A DNA stretch of 24,185 bases from JBOGGN01 sp050744165. Its GTDB lineage: Bacteria; Actinomycetota; Acidimicrobiia; Acidimicrobiales; Palsa-688. Both the position numbers and the translations under genes were made by a program. The notes beneath the pieces are model-generated. The model ran no database searches, was not told where the DNA came from, and worked only from the letters and a program-made list of their open reading frames with translations. The stretch lies in assembly GCA_050744165.1 (NCBI GenBank), contig JBOGGN010000330.1, positions 1-24,185 on the forward strand. Direction: 5' to 3'. Below are positions 14,246 through 21,913 of this stretch, piece by piece; the stretch's first letter is position 1; each line of letters starts with the position of its first letter.

Positions 14246-15993
14246 GGCGCCCCCACGCGGTAGGTGATGGCGCGCGCGGCGACGTCGTGCCAGACGGTGG
14301 TGCCGTCGGTCCATTTGGTGGCCGGGACGCGGGCGGATGGTTCCACGTCCAAGGTGCCCTGCGCGCCCGGCAGCAAGAAGTGGGCCACCACCACCTCGTT
14401 CATGCCCGGCGCCACCTGCAGCTGGAAGCCCATCACCTCGGTGGCGCCATCGTGGCCGGCCACCGCAAGGTGGTCGACGCCGTCGAAGTGGCCGTCGGTG
14501 GCGGCCGCCGGCATGTTGACCGTCACGATGCCGAGGTACACGCCGGCGCCGACCCCCGAATGGATGTCGGGCCCGATGACGTCGAAGGGCTGACCGGGCG
14601 GCACCTGGTTGTCCAAGGTCAGCCGGAGCGTGACCTCGGTGTCGCGCCCCGAGCGCTGGAAGCTCACGGCGCTGCTCACCTTGAGGAAGTCGTCGAGCTT
14701 GTTGCCTCCCCGATTGAGCACTGACAGCAGGAGTGAGTTCGGGTGCAAGACGCCGTCAATCCCGAGGGCTTTCCAGCCGGCCTCGTCGGCCCCATTGGCC
14801 GACCACGCCAGGATGTGACGACCCTGGGCCGCCTGCTGGAGGCCATCGGCGAGCACCGGTCGCGTCCACCCGCCGGTGAGCAACCGTGTGAAGGCGGCGT
14901 CGGCGATGGTGGCCAGTTCCTCCCGCCGCTCTCCGGTCTGGTCGTCGTTGTACCGGAAGTACTGGATGTTCAAGAGCTCGTCGACCACCCCCGCGGCGCT
15001 GATGCTGCGCCCCGCCACGGTGACGGGTCCCGTCGCCTGAAGCACTGCCTGCAGGGCCACCGCGTCGATGGCGATGACGCCTTCGACGGGCTGGTGGCCG
15101 GATGCGACCCACATCTGGCTGGCCAGCTGGGCGGAGGCGTCGAAGTTGGGCGACGTCATCAGGTTGCGCCACTCCTGGTTGGGGTCCAGCCAGGCCCAGC
15201 GTGCAGCCAGGTCGCCGGTGAGCGCCACCCCGGCGGGGACCGTGATGGTCGTCACCGTCTCCATCGGGCTGAGGCTGATCCCGGTGCTCCCGGTGGTGAG
15301 CACCCCCGCCGAGAGGAACATTCCCGAGCCGGCCCGCATCTCGGCGTTGTTGGCCGCGAACAGCAGATACTGATGGGTGCCCTGGAACAAGTCTTCGAGC
15401 GCCGCAGCTCCGGTGATCCCCCGTTGGAGACCATTCCGCAACGACGAAAGATCGTTCGCAAACTGGCGACGGGCATGGGCCACCGAAGAGAACAGTCCCT
15501 GGCTCGGGCCCAGTGGCACGGACCGAATGGCCGCCATGGTTCGGTTGGCGATGCCGGCCAGCGAGGCGACAGTCCCTGCCTCGTTGGCAAGAGTCCCCGA
15601 CGGCGCCGAGAGCACCGACCGGGCGTCGCTGATGCTGCCGGCGGCGACGCCCGAGACTTTGGCGGCGCCTCCTGCGACCGCGCTCAAGGTGTGGACCTGG
15701 CGGCCCAGCACAGGCAGCAACCGCACGCCAAGAAGTGGAACCCCGTCAAGGCTGGCCTGGGCCCGCCCGAAGTCGGCGGAGGCGGCCCGCAGCCCAGGAA
15801 TAGGACGACCGGCGGCCAGGTCGCCAGGTGTCATCTGACCGCGGACCCGGTCGACGGCACGCATGCCGTGATCCAGCTCGGTGTGGGCGTGGATGAACGC
15901 CTGGGCCGCCAGCGCGCCCCAAGCCACGACCACGAGACCGATGGTGAGCAGGATCCAGCGTCGACGGAGATGCTCGAACAGGCGTCGGGTCAT
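14242..15993 (-). CDS. DUF4012-domain membrane-anchored extracytoplasmic protein
   Basis: The 583-residue product has a basic N-terminus and one TM helix (ILLTIGLVVVAWGALAAQAF, about 14-33), then a large extracytoplasmic part. The DUF4012 signature appears as YLLFAANNAEMRAGSGMFLS (about 209-228), followed by TITVPAGVALTGDLAARW and a region with LLNIQYFRYNDDQTGERREE. The C-terminal third reads as beta-rich (VTLRLTLDNQVPPGQPFD, YLGIVTVNMPAAATDG). The family is common in actinobacterial and other Gram-positive glycan loci, but its biochemical role is not established to my knowledge; some members look remotely like LytR-CpsA-Psr partners. Its place between aminotransferase and oxidoreductase genes, with ATGA overlaps on both sides (15990-15993, 14242-14245), makes a role in assembly or attachment of this polymer likely. 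The more usual AEMRATGGF form is AEMRAGSGM here. Confidence 0.8.
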   Translation of the reverse strand: MTRRLFEHLRRRWILLTIGLVVVAWGALAAQAFIHAHTELDHGMRAVDRVRGQMTPGDLAAGRPIPGLRAASADFGRAQASLDGVPLLGVRLLPVLGRQVHTLSAVAGGAAKVSGVAAGSISDARSVLSAPSGTLANEAGTVASLAGIANRTMAAIRSVPLGPSQGLFSSVAHARRQFANDLSSLRNGLQRGITGAAALEDLFQGTHQYLLFAANNAEMRAGSGMFLSAGVLTTGSTGISLSPMETVTTITVPAGVALTGDLAARWAWLDPNQEWRNLMTSPNFDASAQLASQMWVASGHQPVEGVIAIDAVALQAVLQATGPVTVAGRSISAAGVVDELLNIQYFRYNDDQTGERREELATIADAAFTRLLTGGWTRPVLADGLQQAAQGRHILAWSANGADEAGWKALGIDGVLHPNSLLLSVLNRGGNKLDDFLKVSSAVSFQRSGRDTEVTLRLTLDNQVPPGQPFDVIGPDIHSGVGAGVYLGIVTVNMPAAATDGHFDGVDHLAVAGHDGATEVMGFQLQVAPGMNEVVVAHFLLPGAQGTLDVEPSARVPATKWTDGTTVWHDVAARAITYRVGAP

Positions 15994-17147
15994 GACCCGA
16001 CGATCTCGGCAAGTGACGTTGCCGCCCGCTCGACCTGCTGGAGCGACAACGCCGGAAAGAAGGGCAGGGACAGCACACTGGCCGCCAGCTGCTCGGCCCC
16101 GGGAAATGCCCCGACTCCATAGCCCAGACCCTGACAGGCCGGTTGCAGATGGAGCGGGATCGGATAGTGCACCCCGGCGCCGATGCCGCGCTCCCGTAGC
16201 TTCGCGAGCACCGCGTCGCGGGCAGCAATCCGCACCACGAAGAGGTGGTAGGCCGCCACACCCGGCGGGGGCACGACGAAGGTGCCAACGCCTGCCATTT
16301 CGGCGAAGAATCCGAGGTAGGCCTCGGCAAGGTGCTGGCGGCGGGCCAGGTCGCGGTCCAAGTCTTGGAGCTTCACCCTCAAGAAGGCGGCCTGCAGCTC
16401 GTCCAAGCGTTCGTTGAACCCAAATTCTTCGTGAACGCTTTTCACCCGCTGGCCGTGATTGGCCAGCGCCCGGACGCGCTCGGCGAGGGTGACGTCGGCC
16501 GTGGTGACGGCTCCCGCCTCGCCCAGGGCACCGAGATTCTTGGTCGGGAAGAATGAATGGGCGGCGACATTCCCGATGGCTCCGATTGGCTGGCCGTGCC
16601 AGGTGGCGCCCAGCGCCTGGGCGGCATCCTCGACCAAGAGGATCTTGTACCGGCCGGCCACCGCCCGAAGCCGGTCCATCTCCGCGGGGATGCCGTAGAG
16701 GTGAACGGCGATGATGGCACTGGTGCGCGAGGTGACCGCCGCCTCGGCAGCGACAGGATCGAGGCCCGCGGTCTCCGCCTCCACGTCCGCCAAGACAGGA
16801 ACCGCACCGCAGGACACCACCGCTTCGAGGGTCGCAAAAAAAGTGTTCGCCGGGAGAATGACCTCGTCGCCGGGGCAGACACCGGCGGCACGCAGCGCCA
16901 AGGCTACGGCGGCGGTCCCTGAGGCGACGCCCACGGCGCCGGCCACACCGATCCGAGCCGACAACGCCTCTTCAAACAGCGTGACCTCGGCGTCGGCAGA
17001 GAACTGGCCGCTGGCCAGGACACGCTCAAAGGCCTCCCCCAGGTGCTGGCGCAGCTCCGGATCCATCAGCGCCAAGTCGACCAGCGGTACGTCCGGTCCC
17101 GACGAAGCGCAGAGGGAAGCGGCCCCCTCAAACGAGGTGGCGGTCAA
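15990..17147 (-). CDS. DegT/DnrJ/EryC1/StrS-family PLP sugar aminotransferase (WlbC/WbpE-like)
   Basis: This enzyme transfers an amino group from glutamate to a keto nucleotide-sugar. Visible motifs are VPLVDLALMDPELRQ at the N-terminus, VGVASGTAAVALAL, PGDEVILPANTFFAT, the cofactor Asp in LLVEDAAQALGA (about D174) and the Schiff-base lysine in HSFFPTKNLGALGEAGAV (about K203), then FNERLDELQAAFLRVKL and HYPIPLHLQPA. About 385 residues fits the family. The start is uncertain: the sugar transferase stops at 17150 and no ATG/GTG lies nearby, so a TTG at 17147, or CTG at 17153 overlapping that stop, is assumed; upstream frame to 17225 would lie inside the transferase gene. The stop overlaps the DUF4012 start. 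With the adjacent oxidoreductase and the acetyltransferase at 2058 it would make a 3-acetamido sugar. Confidence 0.88.
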   Translation of the reverse strand: MTATSFEGAASLCASSGPDVPLVDLALMDPELRQHLGEAFERVLASGQFSADAEVTLFEEALSARIGVAGAVGVASGTAAVALALRAAGVCPGDEVILPANTFFATLEAVVSCGAVPVLADVEAETAGLDPVAAEAAVTSRTSAIIAVHLYGIPAEMDRLRAVAGRYKILLVEDAAQALGATWHGQPIGAIGNVAAHSFFPTKNLGALGEAGAVTTADVTLAERVRALANHGQRVKSVHEEFGFNERLDELQAAFLRVKLQDLDRDLARRQHLAEAYLGFFAEMAGVGTFVVPPPGVAAYHLFVVRIAARDAVLAKLRERGIGAGVHYPIPLHLQPACQGLGYGVGAFPGAEQLAASVLSLPFFPALSLQQVERAATSLAEIVGS

Positions 17148-17149
17148 GG

Positions 17150-17872
17150 TCAGGCGGCACCGACGCCGGTAACGACGGCACGTGGCGTTCGCAGCAAGAT
17201 CGACAGCTCCAAACGCAGGCTCCACGACTGCCAGTACCTAATGTCCAGGTCGACCATTTGCTGAAACGAGGTAGTGGCCCGTCCGCTCACCTGCCAGAGC
17301 CCCGTCAGGCCCGGTCGAACCCTGAGACGGAGCCGATCTCGCTCGGTGTACAACGCCACCTCGTACGGCAAAGGAGGTCGAGGCCCGACGACGCTCATGT
17401 CGCCCTTGAGGACGTTGACGAGTTGCGGCAGCTCGTCAATGCTGAAGCGCCTGAGCAGCCGTCCGACTTTCGTGATCCGGGGGTCATCCGCCATTTTGAA
17501 CATGCCTGCCCGGGTGTCGGCCCGGCCCTGGATGAGCGCCGTCACATAGTCCTGATGGGTGTGGGCGCTGTTGCCCCGAATCATCGTACGGAGCTTGAAC
17601 AAGCGGAACGGCCGTCCATCCCGGCCGACCCGAATCTGCTCGAAAATCGGAGAACCGGGTGTTTCAAGCCATGTCGCAGCCATAGCCAGCAGCATGAATG
17701 GCACCGCCAGGACCAGCAGCACGAAGCACAGCACAATGTCCAATAGCCTTTTGACGGCCGCATCTGCGAGCGGCAACGCCCGTTGCTGCTCGACCGGTCG
17801 CCTCGAGCGCCGAGTTCGAAAGATGGCTGAAGACGGCTCCCGGCGGAAGCCGATTACTATTGCTCGCGACAT
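17150..17872 (-). CDS. Initiating sugar-phosphate transferase (polyprenyl-P hexose-1-P transferase, bacterial sugar transferase family)
   Basis: The 240-residue product is of the short type, without the multi-TM N-terminal domain of WbaP/WcaJ. After a basic N-tail come KRLLDIVLCFVLLVLAVPFM (re-entrant membrane helix, about 41-64), PIFEQIRVGRDGRPFRLFKL, RTMIRGNSA, the catalytic-core block RRFSIDELPQLVNVLKGDMS with VVGPRPPLPYE, and RPGLTGLWQVSGR near the C-terminus. It would transfer the first sugar phosphate from a UDP-sugar to undecaprenyl or decaprenyl phosphate at the inner membrane face, committing the pathway. It is the first gene of the operon running to 9644. Starts are ATG 17872 or GTG 17875; neither has a good Shine-Dalgarno. 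Confidence 0.92.
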   Translation of the reverse strand: MSRAIVIGFRREPSSAIFRTRRSRRPVEQQRALPLADAAVKRLLDIVLCFVLLVLAVPFMLLAMAATWLETPGSPIFEQIRVGRDGRPFRLFKLRTMIRGNSAHTHQDYVTALIQGRADTRAGMFKMADDPRITKVGRLLRRFSIDELPQLVNVLKGDMSVVGPRPPLPYEVALYTERDRLRLRVRPGLTGLWQVSGRATTSFQQMVDLDIRYWQSWSLRLELSILLRTPRAVVTGVGAA

Positions 17873-17933
17873 CACTAAGTCCGGCTATGTGATGCTTTGC
17901 TCATTGTGTTCGGCTCACCACTCACGTCGAGAT

Positions 17934-17954
17934 TGGCGCGCAGCCTTGGCGCCA
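17934..17954 (-). other. Short inverted repeat between the LAVTG gene and the polysaccharide operon
   Basis: TGGCGC (17934-17939) and GCGCCA (17949-17954) flank a 9-nt spacer in the 86-bp gap before the sugar transferase gene. It starts 5 nt past the LAVTG-protein stop, so it may be a weak terminator or attenuator, though no T-run follows. No other clear structure or promoter box was found in this gap. Confidence 0.3.
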
Positions 17955-17958
17955 CGCC

Positions 17959-18267
17959 CTACGACGAGCGTCGAACTCGGACCGAACACTGCAAGGCAGT
18001 ACCGGCCCCGACCAGGATCAGCCCAATGGCGGCCAATTCGAGGGCGTCGGTGCCCGTGACCGCCAAACCTGACGAGTGTGCATCGGTGGTGGTGACCGTC
18101 GCCGCCCTCACCTGCGCCGTGCCCGTCTGCTGAGCCGATAATTGCGGCGGCGTCACGCCGGTATAGGTACCACCAGAGGTCTGTGACCACGCTGGCGTCC
18201 CGAGACCGAAGCCCCCCGCCACGACTGCGCCAAAGAACAGGAGCCGCGCCGTCTTTCTACCTGTCAT
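17959..18267 (-). CDS. Small secreted protein with LAVTG sortase-type C-terminal sorting signal
   Basis: The 102-residue product starts MTGRKTARLLFFGAVVAGGF, an obvious signal peptide with likely cleavage near AWS-Q (about 27-28). A short Thr/Gln/Ser-rich mature region of about 40 residues follows. The C-terminus has the three sorting parts in order: LAVTG (68-72), a hydrophobic span ALELAAIGLILVGAGTAL, and a basic tail RVRRSS. Class E sortases of actinobacteria accept LAxTG signals, so covalent attachment to peptidoglycan is the best prediction. GGGGGAG at 18275-18281, 7 nt before the ATG, is a strong ribosome binding site. It lies just upstream of, and in line with, the polysaccharide operon. 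The mature part is too short for an enzyme; a surface display, spacer or signalling role is possible. No sortase gene is in the window. Confidence 0.7.
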   Translation of the reverse strand: MTGRKTARLLFFGAVVAGGFGLGTPAWSQTSGGTYTGVTPPQLSAQQTGTAQVRAATVTTTDAHSSGLAVTGTDALELAAIGLILVGAGTALQCSVRVRRSS

Positions 18268-18274
18268 GTGCCAT

Positions 18275-18281
18275 CTCCCCC
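18275..18281 (-). promoter_or_regulatory. Ribosome binding site of the LAVTG protein gene
   Basis: GGGGGAG on the minus strand, 7 nt before the ATG at 18267. It is one of the best Shine-Dalgarno matches in the window and supports this small gene as real. Confidence 0.6.
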
Positions 18282-18312
18282 GAAACCCCTTCGAAGTCCA
18301 ATCTCTGCCCGG

Positions 18313-18340
18313 ACTATTTCCTGCTTTTTCACAGGGTAAA
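18313..18340 (-). promoter_or_regulatory. Tentative promoter upstream of the LAVTG gene
   Basis: On the minus strand TTTACC (18340-18335) and AATAGT (18318-18313) are 16 nt apart, roughly 45-70 nt before the ATG at 18267, inside the relatively AT-rich 162-bp gap after the ACT-protein gene. Both boxes deviate from consensus, so this is only a suggestion. The transcript could also continue into the polysaccharide operon. Confidence 0.25.
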
Positions 18341-18429
18341 CGTCAGTTCGCCCAAGATGTCCGAATGGACAGTCTACACGATCGCGTCGCGTTCGGTATG
18401 CGCGGAGCTTCGTCCGGACGAGGCGGGTT

Positions 18430-19110
18430 CTAGCGCGCCGTGCTCGGATGGTCCAGGCGGCTCGCCCGTACCGCGAGCTCGGTCCAGCGATGGTTGGCGA
18501 TACGGGAAAGCGCAGCCAGCTGCAGCCGTTCCCGAGCCCGAAAGGGCCGGCCCCTCCGTCCGAGGACCAGAGCCAGCTGCGGGTTTGCCATCTCTGCCCA
18601 GGCCACGTCTTCGGGGCCGTTGAAGACGCCGCCGGGCACCGCCGACATCCTGCTTCCGGCCACGAAAGCGGCGAGCCACGCGGCGGCGGGAACGGGGCCG
18701 AGAGACGTCACCGGCTCTGGCGACTCGAGGTCGACCACGGCCGCCCAATCGGCGTTGAAGTCCCGCACCGCGTGGGACACCAACCGCTCGAGAAGATCGC
18801 CGGTCCGGTCCTGGTCGACCAGCACCGCCGCCGCCTCCAAGGCGTCGAGGCGGGGGTCGGCCAGCCACTCGGGCGCCGGGCGGACGTCTTCAACGTCGAC
18901 GCCGTCGACCTCCGTGACCTCGCTGACCAACAGTGGCAACAGCGCCGGGTCAGGCAGGTCCACCGTCAACTCATCGATGGCCCGGCCGCCGCCTCGCTCC
19001 AGGATGTCGATGCCGACGAGGTCGCCCTTCACCGCACCAATGCGGCTGGCGACGGCGCCCAGGGCGCCCGGTCGGTCGGGAACCCAGACCCGAACCACGT
19101 AGGTCGCCAC
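18430..19110 (-). CDS. ACT-domain protein with GAF-like C-terminal region
   Basis: The 226-residue protein from a GTG at 19110 opens with TYVVRVWVPDRPGALGAVAS, the start of an ACT domain (about 1-75; DRPGALG is the ligand-loop signature), continuing IDILERGGGRAIDELTVDLP. After a linker (DVRPAPEWLADPRLDALEAA) the second part (about 95-220) resembles a small GAF domain: DRTGDLLERLVSHAVRDF, WAAVVDLESPEP, then FRARERLQLAALSRIANHRW. ACT domains bind amino acids; the pair suggests a regulator or sensor without a DNA-binding or catalytic domain. No Shine-Dalgarno is visible before the GTG. It follows the PlsC gene by 75 nt on the same strand and may end that transcription unit. Ligand and target unknown. 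Confidence 0.7.
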   Translation of the reverse strand: MATYVVRVWVPDRPGALGAVASRIGAVKGDLVGIDILERGGGRAIDELTVDLPDPALLPLLVSEVTEVDGVDVEDVRPAPEWLADPRLDALEAAAVLVDQDRTGDLLERLVSHAVRDFNADWAAVVDLESPEPVTSLGPVPAAAWLAAFVAGSRMSAVPGGVFNGPEDVAWAEMANPQLALVLGRRGRPFRARERLQLAALSRIANHRWTELAVRASRLDHPSTAR

Positions 19111-19185
19111 GACAACACGCTAAGGCGTTCGTGTGAACGGGGCGTTTCCCCAGCAGGACAAAGCCGTTACGTTCAAGCAGCTGCC

Positions 19186-19950
19186 TCACGCCAGGGCGGG
19201 CGCCGCCTCCGCGGACTCGGTGGCGGCCCCGCCACCATCGGCGCCCGCGTGGCGCCGGGCGGCCACCACCGACGCCGGCTCGGCGCCCACCGCCTCGACT
19301 GCGTCGCCCCGCTTGGCGTAGCGGTTGACGTACTCCTGGCCCGAAAGATCCCGCAGCTGCCACATGACCTCGTCGGTGATCTGACGCAGCGCCAGCGGCT
19401 CACCCTCATGCTCGTAGAACCGGTTGAAGTACAGGGGCTCGGAGAAGCGCACCGTGATCGGCATGAAGAGCCTGGGCTTCACCTGGCCGATGGGCTGCGC
19501 CTCCCGGGTCCCGATCATGGCCACCGCCATGACAGGTACCCGGCACTGAAGCGCCAGGCGAGCCACCCCGGTGTGGCCCTTGTACAGCCTGCCGTCGGGG
19601 GATCGGGTCCCCTCGGGGTAGATGCCGAACAGCTGCCCCCGGTCGAGCACCTCCTTGGCCGACTCCAGGGCCCGCAGAGAGGACGAACCGCCGCCCCGCT
19701 TGATCGGGATCTGGCCGACCGCCCGGAAGAACCAGGCCGTCTTCTTGTTCTCGAAGTACTCCGCCTTGGCCACGAAGGTCACCCGGCGACGCAGCACCAG
19801 CGGCAGGAAGATGGAGTCGGAGAACGACACGTGATTGCCGGCCAGGATCACCGGGCCGGCCTGGGGAACGCCCTCTGCTCCTTCAACCCGGATGCGGTAG
19901 AAGAAGCGCAGGATCGGCGTCAGGACGATCTTCAGCAGCCAGTAAGTCAT
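19186..19950 (-). CDS. plsC: 1-acylglycerol-3-phosphate O-acyltransferase (PlsC family)
   Basis: The 254-residue protein starts MTYWLLKIVLTPILRFFYRI, a membrane-associating N-terminal helix. The catalytic HxxxxD motif is NHVSFSD (H40, D45), and the substrate motif GIYPEGTRSPDGRL (about 107-120) and KGHTGVARLAL follow, as in PlsC. The reaction acylates lysophosphatidic acid to phosphatidic acid at the cytoplasmic membrane, for phospholipid and triglyceride synthesis. The C-terminal 40 residues are Ala/Glu-rich and probably disordered. Same strand as the AlaC-like gene 58 nt upstream, so possibly cotranscribed. Members of this family also acylate other lysolipids; the exact acceptor cannot be read from sequence. 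Confidence 0.88.
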   Translation of the reverse strand: MTYWLLKIVLTPILRFFYRIRVEGAEGVPQAGPVILAGNHVSFSDSIFLPLVLRRRVTFVAKAEYFENKKTAWFFRAVGQIPIKRGGGSSSLRALESAKEVLDRGQLFGIYPEGTRSPDGRLYKGHTGVARLALQCRVPVMAVAMIGTREAQPIGQVKPRLFMPITVRFSEPLYFNRFYEHEGEPLALRQITDEVMWQLRDLSGQEYVNRYAKRGDAVEAVGAEPASVVAARRHAGADGGGAATESAEAAPALA

Positions 19951-20008
19951 GAGTCCGACATCAGGCTACGGCAGGTCGGGACGAGGCATTTTTCCTGCCC
20001 CGCAGTAC

Positions 20009-21181
20009 TTACAGCTTGACTAGGGACTTGCGTAGGTTACGGATGCCCTGAGCGATGCGCTGCTCGTTCTCGATCAGGGCGAAACGAACAAAGCCCTCAC
20101 CACCCCGGCCGAAGCCCACCCCGGGGGACGTGGCCACCTTGGCGTCGGTGACCAGCAGCTTGGCGAACTCGAGCGACCCCATCTCCCGGTACGGCTCGGG
20201 AATCGGGGCCCACACGAACATCGTCGCCTTGGGCTTGGGGATGTCCCAGCCGATGCGGGCCAGGCCGTCGCACATGGCGTCGCGGCGGGACTGGTAGATC
20301 TCGTTGACGAACTTGGGGTAGTCGGGCGCCTCGTTCATGGTCACGATGGCCGCGATCTGAATGGGCTGGAAGGTGCCATAGTCGAGGTAGCTCTTGAGCT
20401 TGGTGAGGGCGGCCACGCAGGCCGCGTTGCCCACGAGGAAGGCGACTCGCCAGCCGGCCATGGAGAAGCTCTTGGTGAGGGTGTACAGCTCCACCGCCAC
20501 GTCCTTGGCCCCTGGCACCTGGAGGATCGAAGGGGGCTGGTAGCCGTCGAAGGCGGTGTCGGAGTAGGCAAAGTCGTGAACGAGGACCACCTCGTGCTCC
20601 CGGGCGAAGTCCACCAGGCGCGACATCCAGTCCAGGTCGACGGTCTCGGTGGTGGGGTTGTGGGGAAAGGAGAACACGATCACCCGCGGCCGGGGCCACG
20701 TCGACTCCCACGACTCGACCAGATTGGCGAAAAAGTCCTGGTCAGGGCCCAGGCGAACCTGCTGGACGTCGGCGCCCGCGAACAGCGGGGCGTAGATGTG
20801 GATGGGGTAGCTCGGCGTGGGCACGAGCGCCGTGTCACCGGGGCCCAACAGCGTCCACATCAGATGTGAGAGGCCCTCCTTAGCGCCGATGGTGTTGACG
20901 ACTTCGGTGTCAGGATCGATCTCCACGCCGAAGCGCCGCAGGTACAGGTTGGAGATCGCCAGGCGCAGCTTCGGGAGCCCCCGGGAGGCCGAGTAGCGGT
21001 GGTTGCGGGGGTTGTGGGCCGCCTCAGTGAGTTTCTCGACCGCGATGTCGGGGCTCGGGATATCGGGGTTACCGAAGCCCAGGTCGATAACGTCCTCGCC
21101 GGCGTGGCGTGCTTGGTCCCGCAACTGGTTGATGACGGCAAAGACGTACGGCGGCAACCCGTTGATGCGGCGGAACTCCAT
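20009..21181 (-). CDS. alaC: Class I/II PLP aminotransferase, AlaC-like (alanine transaminase type)
   Basis: The 390-residue enzyme begins MEFRRINGLPPYVFAVINQL, then GEDVIDLGFGNPDIPSPD, matching the AlaC/YfdZ group. Fold-type I landmarks are GAKEGLSHLMWTLLGPGD, PTPSYPIHIY, FSFPHNPTTETVD, the cofactor residues in VHDFAYSDTAFDGY (D203, Y206), the Schiff-base lysine in TLTKSFSMAGWRVAFLVGN (K237) and the carboxylate-binding Arg in GEGFVRFAL. AlaC makes alanine from pyruvate using glutamate. Related enzymes include LL-diaminopimelate and aspartate aminotransferases, so substrate is not certain. It starts 9 nt after the monooxygenase stop in an apparent ROK-LLM-AlaC operon. Confidence 0.88.
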   Translation of the reverse strand: MEFRRINGLPPYVFAVINQLRDQARHAGEDVIDLGFGNPDIPSPDIAVEKLTEAAHNPRNHRYSASRGLPKLRLAISNLYLRRFGVEIDPDTEVVNTIGAKEGLSHLMWTLLGPGDTALVPTPSYPIHIYAPLFAGADVQQVRLGPDQDFFANLVESWESTWPRPRVIVFSFPHNPTTETVDLDWMSRLVDFAREHEVVLVHDFAYSDTAFDGYQPPSILQVPGAKDVAVELYTLTKSFSMAGWRVAFLVGNAACVAALTKLKSYLDYGTFQPIQIAAIVTMNEAPDYPKFVNEIYQSRRDAMCDGLARIGWDIPKPKATMFVWAPIPEPYREMGSLEFAKLLVTDAKVATSPGVGFGRGGEGFVRFALIENEQRIAQGIRNLRKSLVKL

Positions 21182-21190
21182 GGTTCGAGG

Positions 21191-21913
21191 CTACCGGAGC
21201 CCCTTTGCCGCCCCCGCCAATTTCGTCACGAAGGCCGTCCAATCGATTTCGGGCGCGGGCCCGTAGATCGCCCAGCCGGCGCCGGCTTCCGCCAGCCGTT
21301 GCAGGTGGTCGGCGAAGTTGCCGTCGGCGGGCGGGGGCCCACCCCAGGTGGCGATGGCCGCCCCGGCGCCGACGTTGGCAGTCGCGAAGGCCGTCAGCTC
21401 TTCGAGCGGTCCGTCCCAGGTGTTCCACGCCTCCGCCTCGGCGGCAGCCAGGGCCCGCACCTCCCGGGAGCGGCCGCCGATCCAGGTCTCGACGTGGCGG
21501 GCTCGCAACCCCCGGGCAGCCTCGAGGAGCATCTCGAGGCGCGCCTTCAGGGGTGGAAATGGCGTCCCGTACGCCTCGTTCTCCGCCTCCGTCAAACGGT
21601 CGCCGGTGCCGATCCCGCCAATGACCCGATGCCCAGACAGCTCGTCGAGGGTGGCCAGGGAGTCCACCAGCACGGGCACCGGGACCATGGTGACCCGGCA
21701 CACCAGCGTCCCCAGTTGGATGAGCCGTGTGCGACATGCCATCGCGGCCAGCATCGGGATGGCGGCCAGCGCCGGTCTGTCCCGGAAATGGATAGGAAAA
21801 AGGTGGTCGTAGCTGAACACGCCGTCGATGCCGCTTTCGTCGGCGATGTGTGCCGCCTCGATGGCCACATTCGGATCCCGAAGGAAGACGGGGGCCACGA
21901 AGCCGACCTTCAC
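21191..21913 (-). CDS. Luciferase-like (LLM class) flavin- or F420-dependent oxidoreductase
   Basis: From the GTG at 21913 the product has 240 residues. The TIM-barrel start VKVGFVAPVFLRDPNVAIEA followed by AHIADESGIDGVFSYDHLFP is the luciferase-like monooxygenase pattern; LIQLGTLVCRVTMVPVPVL, LATLDELSGHRVIGGIGTGD and WIGGRSREVRALAA are later conserved strands. It is shorter than the common 300-350 residues; the usual insertions seem reduced. In actinobacteria many members use F420 rather than FMN; GTGD and the N-terminal barrel motif are compatible with either. The start overlaps the ROK stop (GTGA), so the two are translationally coupled. A longer frame to 22108 is the shadow of the ROK gene. 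Substrate unknown. Confidence 0.8.
   Translation of the reverse strand: MKVGFVAPVFLRDPNVAIEAAHIADESGIDGVFSYDHLFPIHFRDRPALAAIPMLAAMACRTRLIQLGTLVCRVTMVPVPVLVDSLATLDELSGHRVIGGIGTGDRLTEAENEAYGTPFPPLKARLEMLLEAARGLRARHVETWIGGRSREVRALAAAEAEAWNTWDGPLEELTAFATANVGAGAAIATWGGPPPADGNFADHLQRLAEAGAGWAIYGPAPEIDWTAFVTKLAGAAKGLR

Noticed and set aside
14743..16122. 459-residue plus-strand frame across the DUF4012 gene
   Set aside because: His/Arg/Gly-rich antisense translation; the minus frame has a TM anchor, the DUF4012 signature and operon overlaps.
19126..19139. Short hairpin CGTTC-GTGT-GAACG before the ACT gene start
   Set aside because: A 5-bp stem without T-run or conserved context is expected by chance in this base composition.
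18448..20019. 523-residue plus-strand frame opposite the ACT and PlsC genes
   Set aside because: It spans two well-supported minus-strand genes and the gap between them, is rich in Arg/His/Gly/Gln, and has no recognisable domain.
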